From positions 1-11,454 of the forward strand of contig JAAXQD010000192.1 of assembly GCA_012974475.1 (NCBI GenBank): a DNA stretch of 11,454 nucleotides, read 5' to 3'. The DNA is from Desulfobacterales bacterium (GTDB lineage Bacteria; Desulfobacterota; Desulfobacteria; Desulfobacterales; UBA11574). Shown piece after piece: positions 6,732 through 11,454 of this stretch; positions within the stretch are counted from its first letter, which is position 1; each line of letters starts with the position of its first letter. Below the pieces are notes generated by a model that worked only from the letters and a program-made list of their open reading frames with translations, made no database searches and was not told the DNA's origin. The position numbers and the translations under genes are program-made.

Positions 6732-8516
6732 TTATTTCAACAGCGCCATCTTCTTTTTTTCAGCGAGCACTGCCATCTTTTGTTTTTTATTCAACAACTT
6801 CAAAAGCAATTCGGTATCATTCCTCGCTTCTGCGTCTTTTATTTTTTCCATCAACAAAATTTTATTTTTATTTCTCGTGGACTCAAACCGGGTTATAATT
6901 CCAAGGCATGCTTCATAATTCCAAATATCTTCTCCTATCGCCAGAGAGGATACCAAGTTCTTTTGGGCTTTATTTTCAATTAAATCTATCAGATCAGACA
7001 CGCGTATTTCAGGGCGGTCTTTGTTCTCCAGGATCGTTTGTCCAACGGACCTTAAGTCACCATCTTCAAAAAGGTCGAGCATATTACGCTCAGCGATTTC
7101 TGATAATATTTGTGGAAATTCCAGCATCATTGTGATGATCTGCCGCTCCATCCTGTCCCACTTGCTTTTCAGAACTTTTCCTTGATCCTTAAAAGGGACA
7201 CCCTTTCGAACCGATATTTCTCGAACTCTTTCCAGAACAGCAGACTCATCGATGTTGATACACTCGGCAAGATCTTTGATGTATAAAGATCTTGCCACGT
7301 TATCATTGATAGATGCCAGAGGTACTTTCAACTCTGAAATCACACGAATTTTTCCTTCATTGGAAAGTCCGTACTTCTCAACAGCAGAATTCATGAGAAA
7401 AGGGATGATACCCTGCGCCCGGGAAACAAGATCCAGAAACGCGTCGACTCCGAATTCCAATAGATATGAATCCGGATCATATCCCTCAGGTAAAACAAGA
7501 ATTTGAGCATTAATATACCCTTTGTCAAATATCTCTATGCTTCTTTTGGCCGCCTTGATTCCTGCATCGTCTGAATCAAAGACAAGTATGACCTTACCAT
7601 CCTTTCCGATAAATCCTCTAAGAATCTGAACATGTTCAGCTGTAATCGATGTCCCTAAAGTTGCGACGGAATTCTGAATGCCATGCTGGTGCAGGGCCAG
7701 TAGATCAAAATAGCCCTCAACAATGTAAACCGCTTCAAGCTGTCTACATTTTAATTTGCCCAAATTCAGACCGTACAACGAGCGACTTTTGTTGTATAAT
7801 CGTGTTTCCGGCGAGTTAAGATATTTCGGAAGGGAATCATCCAGGACCCGGCCTCCGAATCCAATTACATGCATATTTGATTCGAAAATCGGAAATATTA
7901 TACGTCCCCTAAAACGATCGTAAAAACCATCTTGGTTTTTCCTTTGAACAATCAGTCCGGACTTTTCAAGCGTACGCGGCGGCATCCCCTTTTTGGAGAA
8001 ATAGTTTAACAGATGATTCCAGCCTTCCTTCGCATATCCAAGACAAAAGGTGTCGATGATTTCTCTGCTCAGCCCTCGTTTTTTTAGATATGCCATGGCT
8101 TGCTTTCCCGAAGGACTTCTAAGCAGTTCTTGGCGATAAAAATCCATCGCCTGTCTGTTCACAGACAGCATGCTTTCCCGTTCATTGATCCGCCTTTCCT
8201 GTTCCGGAGACAGGGTTCGAGTGGGGATATGGATTCCATATCTTCTGGCGAGCATCAACGCCGCATCGGGAAATAAAATACCATCGCGTTTCATAATAAA
8301 ACTAAATACATTTCCGCCGGTGGCACAACCGAAGCAATAAAAGATCTGTTTTTGAGGACTTACGGTAAAAGAAGGGGTTTTTTCCGAATGAAAAGGACAG
8401 AGACCAACAAAGTTTTTCCCGGCCTTTTTCAGATATACGACGTCCGAAACGACCTCCACAATATCCGCCGCATTCTTAATTTCTAAAACTTTATCTTCAG
8501 GAATATAAACTGCCAA
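6732..8516 (-). CDS. dnaG: DNA primase
   Basis: It makes RNA primers at the replication fork in association with the DnaB helicase. The 594-residue length is standard. The N-terminal CHC2 zinc-binding domain has C40, H43, C61 and C64 (CPFH and CFGC). The catalytic core contains RFRGRIIFPI (201-210), GFGGR (219-223) and KYLNSPET (231-238). The TOPRIM metal site is EGYFD (E267) and FDSDDAG (D314, D316). The C-terminal third (about 430-594) is the divergent helical helicase-binding part. The start is TTG at 8516: the next residues, AVYIPEDKV, form the usual DnaG N-terminus, no ATG lies nearby, and GGAG sits 10 nt upstream. It is the first gene of the dnaG-rpoD operon, with a promoter near 8798-8826. 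Confidence 0.98.
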   Translation of the reverse strand: MAVYIPEDKVLEIKNAADIVEVVSDVVYLKKAGKNFVGLCPFHSEKTPSFTVSPQKQIFYCFGCATGGNVFSFIMKRDGILFPDAALMLARRYGIHIPTRTLSPEQERRINERESMLSVNRQAMDFYRQELLRSPSGKQAMAYLKKRGLSREIIDTFCLGYAKEGWNHLLNYFSKKGMPPRTLEKSGLIVQRKNQDGFYDRFRGRIIFPIFESNMHVIGFGGRVLDDSLPKYLNSPETRLYNKSRSLYGLNLGKLKCRQLEAVYIVEGYFDLLALHQHGIQNSVATLGTSITAEHVQILRGFIGKDGKVILVFDSDDAGIKAAKRSIEIFDKGYINAQILVLPEGYDPDSYLLEFGVDAFLDLVSRAQGIIPFLMNSAVEKYGLSNEGKIRVISELKVPLASINDNVARSLYIKDLAECINIDESAVLERVREISVRKGVPFKDQGKVLKSKWDRMERQIITMMLEFPQILSEIAERNMLDLFEDGDLRSVGQTILENKDRPEIRVSDLIDLIENKAQKNLVSSLAIGEDIWNYEACLGIITRFESTRNKNKILLMEKIKDAEARNDTELLLKLLNKKQKMAVLAEKKKMALLK

Positions 8517-8526
8517 AAAGACTAAT

Positions 8527-8530
8527 CTCC
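8527..8530 (-). promoter_or_regulatory. Ribosome binding site that fixes the TTG start of dnaG
   Basis: GGAG (within TGGAGATT) stands 10 nt before the TTG at 8516. Together with the conserved DnaG N-terminus it supports initiation at TTG. A weak start codon on dnaG could keep primase levels below those of RpoD from the same transcript; that consequence is inferred. Confidence 0.7.
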
Positions 8531-8650
8531 ATCAATAAATGGAATGACTGATAAATCCAGAACTGAAAATGATGGGGGGACTTAAATAGGATGAAGCCTT
8601 AAAACTTTATTTTTGTGTTCAGGTTGATATATTTGAAGATTTTTATCTTT

Positions 8651-8679
8651 TCTATGGGCAAATATCATTGAAAAGTCAA
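8651..8679 (-). promoter_or_regulatory. Possible second promoter closer to dnaG
   Basis: TTGACT (8674-8679), a 17-nt spacer and CATAGA (8651-8656) could give a start near 8645, about 130 nt before dnaG. The -10 match is poor (3 of 6), so this is a weak candidate. Confidence 0.25.
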
Positions 8680-8797
8680 TTTCCAAGGAACTTCCAAAAA
8701 GTCTTTACGAGCCAAAGCATTAAATATATTCACGGATCAAGCAGAAGTAACTTTCTACCGAATCGCAACGAATAAACCCTTAATATTTTAACCTAAA

Positions 8798-8826
8798 AAA
8801 ATAACTATTAAAACTTGTTTTGTCAA
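8798..8826 (-). promoter_or_regulatory. Sigma-70 promoter for the dnaG-rpoD operon
   Basis: A perfect TTGACA (8821-8826), a 17-nt spacer and TATTTT (8798-8803, 4 of 6) form the best promoter in the window. A start near 8791 gives an AT-rich leader of about 275 nt before dnaG. I see no riboswitch or long ORF in that leader. Confidence 0.65.
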
Positions 8827-8888
8827 GAAAATAGTCGTTAAAATCTAATCGCTTGAAGCTCCTCTCGCCGTGCAAGGCAGAATTTACG

Positions 8889-8960
8889 CCCCGGTTAAAC
8901 AGAAAAGACAGTTAAGTTTAACGGGGTAAACTTCCCTTCACAAACTTACGGGGCTACCCC
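8889..8960 (-). other. Overlapping hairpins in the hisA-dnaG intergenic region
   Basis: Three stems lie in the 480-nt gap downstream of hisA. The first is an 11-bp stem with one bulged base, CCCCGGTTAAAC (8889-8900) with GTTTAACGGGG (8916-8926). The second is a 7-bp stem, AAGTTTA (8914-8920) with TAAACTT (8927-8933), which shares bases with the first so that the two exclude each other. The third is GGGG-CTA-CCCC (8950-8960). None is followed by a U-tract. They lie upstream of the dnaG promoter, so they would be in the 3' untranslated part of the his transcript, as a 3'-end or factor-assisted stop. The rest of 8517-8999 holds the dnaG leader and promoters and no credible gene. Confidence 0.45.
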
Positions 8961-8999
8961 TCGCTGTTCCAGTTCAAATCCCCATATCGATCAGACGCG

Positions 9000-9731
9000 T
9001 TATTTTCGGTTTTTTAGAAACTCGATGGCGTCCTTAAGCTTTAAGCTTCCGCTGTAAAGCGCCCTGCCGGTAATAACGCCGACAACTCCGACGGATTCCA
9101 ACGGTATTAGGTTTTGAATATCTTCTATGGAAGCAATGCCACCTGAAGCAATCACCGGTATGCTAACGGCTTCGGCCAATCTCCGGGTTTCCTCGATATT
9201 CGGTCCTGTCTGCATTCCATCTCTGTGAATGTCCGTGAAATTGATGGCGGCGACGCCGCTGTCTTCGAATTGGATTGCTAGATCGACAGCTTTTGTTTGA
9301 GTTGTCGTTGTCCATCCTTCAATTGCAACCATTCCGTTTCGAGCATCGATTCCTACAACAATTTGTCCGGGAAATTCTTTGCATGCATCCTTGACGAGTT
9401 TTGGGTTTCGAATGGCTTCAGTACCAATAATAACCCTTTTGACCCCGATTTCGAGGAACATCCTGATGGTTCTTTGGTTCCGGATTCCACCCCCTACCTG
9501 TATATGGGCATCGACACTATTTATAATTTTTGTTATTGATTCGAGATTTTGAGGACTTTTTTCAATGGCTCCGTCGAGATCGACGACATGAATTAATTCA
9601 GCGCCTTCATCCTCCCATCTCTTCGCCATGGCAGCGGGATCATTGGAAAAAACGGTTTCTTCATCCATTCTTCCCTGAAAAAGCCGCACACATTTTCCAT
9701 TTTTTATATCGACTGCAGGTATAACATCCAT
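9000..9731 (-). CDS. hisA: Phosphoribosylformimino-5-aminoimidazole carboxamide ribotide isomerase
   Basis: It catalyses the Amadori-type isomerisation of ProFAR to PRFAR, the fourth step of histidine biosynthesis, in the cytoplasm. The 243-residue (beta-alpha)8 barrel shows the two catalytic aspartates, D8 in IPAVDIKNGKCVRLFQG and D129 in VVGIDAR. The two half-barrel phosphate-binding sites are GGGIRN (80-85) and ASGGIAS (195-201) with ITGRALYSG (220-228). TDIHRDGM (166-173) is diagnostic. The sequence is intact and of typical length. The ATG at 9731 lies only 4 nt after the stop of the lipoprotein gene and has no good ribosome site, so translation is probably coupled to it. hisF and hisH, frequent neighbours of hisA, are not in the window. 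Confidence 0.97.
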   Translation of the reverse strand: MDVIPAVDIKNGKCVRLFQGRMDEETVFSNDPAAMAKRWEDEGAELIHVVDLDGAIEKSPQNLESITKIINSVDAHIQVGGGIRNQRTIRMFLEIGVKRVIIGTEAIRNPKLVKDACKEFPGQIVVGIDARNGMVAIEGWTTTTQTKAVDLAIQFEDSGVAAINFTDIHRDGMQTGPNIEETRRLAEAVSIPVIASGGIASIEDIQNLIPLESVGVVGVITGRALYSGSLKLKDAIEFLKNRK

Positions 9732-9735
9732 GGTT

Positions 9736-10449
9736 CTATTGATTTTTTAAATCCTTGGCTGAAGCGGGAAAGGTGTCCAGCATTCCTTCGAGACCGGATA
9801 CGGCCAACTCCTGTGCCGTAATCCACCTGCCCCCTCTGCGAAAAAAGGTGCCCAGTTGATAAAGATCTTCAAACAGTGACTGCTGCGTTTCGTCAAAGTT
9901 GCCGCTCCACAGTATGCGCCCATCCTTCACTCCGATAAGATGGATGTCAAATGCCACAGAGGCGGGAACCTCAACGGAATATTGCGTACCGATGCGCTCT
10001 CTGAAACGATAAAGATGCCCGACGATTACGGCATCGGTATTCAGATCGCGTCCTGTTTCAATCCATAAATCCTTTTCTGTCAGAGCATTATCATTTCCTG
10101 ACCGCAAGCCTGACATAACTCCCCGGGCCTGACTGGCGGGTATGAGCTCAATATCTGTTCGTTCTTTTAGTAAAATGAACATCTGATCTGTAAGGATACG
10201 GGTCGCGCTTTCACCTATCTGGCCGGTTATGAACACTTTGCCGCAGACCGGACAGCGGGCATTAACATTTTGTCCATACACTCCGGCCATATCCTCAAAA
10301 GGGAAAATCAGAATCTTTTTAACATCAAACGGCATGGGAGGCCTATCTTTGACGACGGCATCGTTTGCACATGCCGATACAAGTACAACCGCCAAAAGAA
10401 AAACTCTAAAAAAATTCGAATTTTTATCCAGGTCAGTTTTTTTAAGCAT
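9736..10449 (-). CDS. Predicted lipoprotein of unknown function inside the his cluster
   Basis: The 237-residue protein begins with a basic n-region, a hydrophobic stretch FRVFLLAVVLV (14-24) and a lipobox VSAC, predicting lipidation at C27. Ala at mature position +2 gives no inner-membrane retention signal, so an outer-membrane location is likely in a Gram-negative cell. The mature part starts with a Pro-rich linker, then KKILIFPFEDMAG (44-56), a CPVC pair (C66, C69), and alternating strands and helices through about 190. The pattern ILIFPFED...TDAVIVGHLYRFR...GRILWSGNFDE resembles the CsgG/LpoB/TolB-N-like lipoprotein folds that bind partners in the periplasm; this is fold-level guesswork. 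It lies 60 nt after hisB and 4 nt before hisA, so it is co-transcribed with both. An AAAGG ribosome site is 4 nt before the ATG. I do not recognise a named family. Confidence 0.8.
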   Translation of the reverse strand: MLKKTDLDKNSNFFRVFLLAVVLVSACANDAVVKDRPPMPFDVKKILIFPFEDMAGVYGQNVNARCPVCGKVFITGQIGESATRILTDQMFILLKERTDIELIPASQARGVMSGLRSGNDNALTEKDLWIETGRDLNTDAVIVGHLYRFRERIGTQYSVEVPASVAFDIHLIGVKDGRILWSGNFDETQQSLFEDLYQLGTFFRRGGRWITAQELAVSGLEGMLDTFPASAKDLKNQ

Positions 10450-10509
10450 GTCGCCTTTTTAGGGTGATTCCTTTATCAAAAATTCTAACCATTGAGGGAA
10501 TTTTTGCAT

Positions 10510-11097
10510 TTACAAGGTGCCCTTTGTTGAATGAATATCTTTTATCCGCGCATCAATAGAAGCAGCCTGATCCAGAGCCCTTCCGGCAGCTTTAAAAATA
10601 GATTCATTAATATGATGCTCATTTTCACCGTAAGAAACATTGACATGAAAATTCATCCCACATCGGTTTGAAAATGCCCTAAAAAATTCTTTGGTCAGCG
10701 TGGTGAAGGCATTCCCGTCCATGTTCGTTTTTGGCGGGACATTGTAAACCAGAAAAGGACGTTTTGACAAATCCACGGTAACAGAAGCAAGTGCATCATC
10801 CATTGGCGTAACCGCATGACCAAATCGCTGTATGCCTTTTCTGTCTCCTAAGGCCATATTGAAAGCATCCCCAAGGACAAGCCCGGAATCTTCTATTGTG
10901 TGATGATAATCGACATCAATGTCTCCCGTTGCATCAACGGAGAGGTCAAAAAAACCGTGAACTGCAAAAAGTGTCAGCATATGATCATAAAAAGGTATGC
11001 CTGTTGCTAACTTGACTTTTCCACTTCCGTCAAGATTTAGCTTCACACAAATTTTGGTTTCTTTGGTCTCCCGTTTAATTTCAGCCGTGCGTTCCAT
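10510..11097 (-). CDS. hisB: Imidazoleglycerol-phosphate dehydratase, monofunctional
   Basis: It dehydrates imidazole glycerol phosphate to imidazole acetol phosphate, the sixth step of histidine synthesis, using manganese. The 195 residues equal the usual single-domain enzyme, without the phosphatase domain of enterobacterial HisB. Metal and active-site blocks are FYDHM (36-40), DVDYHHTIEDSG (61-72), PMDDALA (98-104), the KRP loop (112-114) and GENEHHINES (157-166). The frame stays open upstream to a TTG at 11235, but that would add 46 residues with no counterpart in the family and would start at the predicted transcription start. The ATG at 11097 opens MERTAEIKRETKETKI, the normal N-terminus, and has AAGGA about 11 nt upstream. 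It is the first gene of the visible his cluster. Confidence 0.97.
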   Translation of the reverse strand: MERTAEIKRETKETKICVKLNLDGSGKVKLATGIPFYDHMLTLFAVHGFFDLSVDATGDIDVDYHHTIEDSGLVLGDAFNMALGDRKGIQRFGHAVTPMDDALASVTVDLSKRPFLVYNVPPKTNMDGNAFTTLTKEFFRAFSNRCGMNFHVNVSYGENEHHINESIFKAAGRALDQAASIDARIKDIHSTKGTL

Positions 11098-11244
11098 AAT
11101 ATAATTGGTCCTTACTTTTTGAGAGTCATCGCCTTGACTGGATTGTACCGTGATATCCCGACGGATGGCCAACGATATTCGCTCGATTGGGGCCATGGTA
11201 AAAATCAATGAAAGAAATACCGATTCCCCTTCCAACGTTCTTAT

Positions 11245-11272
11245 ACTATAACAGTTTTACAAAAAAAAACAA
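11245..11272 (-). promoter_or_regulatory. Probable promoter for the hisB-lipoprotein-hisA operon
   Basis: TATAGT (11245-11250, 5 of 6) lies 16 nt after TTGTTT (11267-11272, 3 of 6), with a T-rich stretch between them. A start near 11239 gives a leader of about 140 nt before hisB. The leader has no run of histidine codons, so no classical his attenuator is visible. Confidence 0.5.
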
Positions 11273-11297
11273 CTGATCAATTAAAAAGATCTAGTGG

Positions 11298-11337
11298 AAA
11301 AAAATTGAGGATTTGGAGATAGAATCTCCAAATCCTC
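11298..11337 (-). terminator. Strong intrinsic terminator after tRNA-Ala
   Basis: GAGGATTTGGAGAT (11307-11320) and ATCTCCAAATCCTC (11324-11337) form a perfect 14-bp stem with a 3-nt loop. On the minus strand a run of seven U (11304-11298) follows. It separates the tRNA transcript from the his promoter just downstream. Confidence 0.95.
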
Positions 11338-11350
11338 GATTTTATCGGTA

Positions 11351-11423
11351 TGGAGATGAAGGGATTTGAACCCTCGACCTCGGCGTTGCGAACGCCGCGC
11401 TCTCCCAACTGAGCTACATCCCC
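11351..11423 (-). tRNA. tRNA-Ala (CGC anticodon)
   Basis: The gene is 73 nt, with acceptor stem GGGGATG paired to CATCTCC, A73, and no encoded CCA (TACC follows). The anticodon stem CGGCG/CGCCG closes the loop TTCGCAA, anticodon CGC, which reads GCG. The G3.U70 wobble pair, the main alanine identity element, is present. The T-arm has TTCAAAT. Its promoter lies beyond the contig end. Confidence 0.97.
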
Positions 11424-11435
11424 ATAGTCTAATTA

Positions 11436-11454
11436 CTGTCTCTTATACACATCT
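11436..11454. other. Untrimmed Nextera/Tn5 mosaic-end adapter at contig end (not biological)
   Basis: The last 19 bases, CTGTCTCTTATACACATCT, equal the reverse complement of the 19-bp Tn5 mosaic end used in Nextera libraries. They sit exactly at the terminus, so they are library residue and not genomic sequence. The genuine sequence ends at about 11435. Confidence 0.96.

Noticed and set aside
8582..8668. 28-codon minus-strand ORF between hisA and dnaG
   Set aside because: It has only a distant GGAA upstream and overlaps a weak promoter candidate. Its length is within chance for AT-rich spacer, and it has no recognisable sequence.
8961..8990. Plus-strand GTTCAAATCC resembling a tRNA T-loop
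   Set aside because: The flanking bases do not form a 5-bp T-stem, and no acceptor, D or anticodon arms can be drawn around it.

Overview
This window looks like ordinary housekeeping chromosome from a bacterium, and every supported gene lies on the minus strand. The most likely source is a member of the Desulfobacterota (Desulfobacterales-like). That is an inference from the gene order dnaG-rpoD-tRNA-nif3-zinc ribbon-rnpB-(HPr)-ispD, from the protein sequences and from the moderately AT-rich base composition; no phylogenetic marker was compared. The right end is a contig terminus: the last 19 bases match the Nextera/Tn5 mosaic-end adapter, so genuine sequence stops at about 11435.

Reading in the direction of transcription (right to left), the window starts with tRNA-Ala(CGC) and a very strong intrinsic terminator. 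Next comes a partial histidine cluster: hisB, a predicted lipoprotein, and hisA. It has its own likely promoter about 150 nt before hisB. HisB and HisA are separate enzymes of histidine biosynthesis, and the lipoprotein between them is the unexpected member. About 480 nt without a convincing gene follow, holding hairpins after hisA and a good sigma-70 promoter (TTGACA-17-TATTTT) ahead of dnaG.

The dnaG-rpoD pair (primase and primary sigma factor) is a macromolecular-synthesis operon without rpsU beside it; dnaG starts at TTG. A tRNA with a CAU anticodon (probably tRNA-Ile2) follows with its own promoter, then a 13-bp bidirectional terminator. The third block holds a Nif3/DUF34 protein, a probable mobile or interspersed palindromic repeat, a coiled-coil zinc-ribbon protein, the RNase P RNA, a 436-aa protein with a C-terminal HPr domain, and the 5' part of ispD, cut by the left edge.

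I see no defence system, CRISPR array, integrase, insertion sequence with a transposase, or secondary-metabolite cluster. The points most worth a second look are the HPr fusion with its uncharacterised 334-residue N-terminal region, the lipoprotein inside the his cluster, the palindromic element between the nif3 and zinc-ribbon genes, and a promoter-terminator pair that could make a small RNA of about 80 nt.
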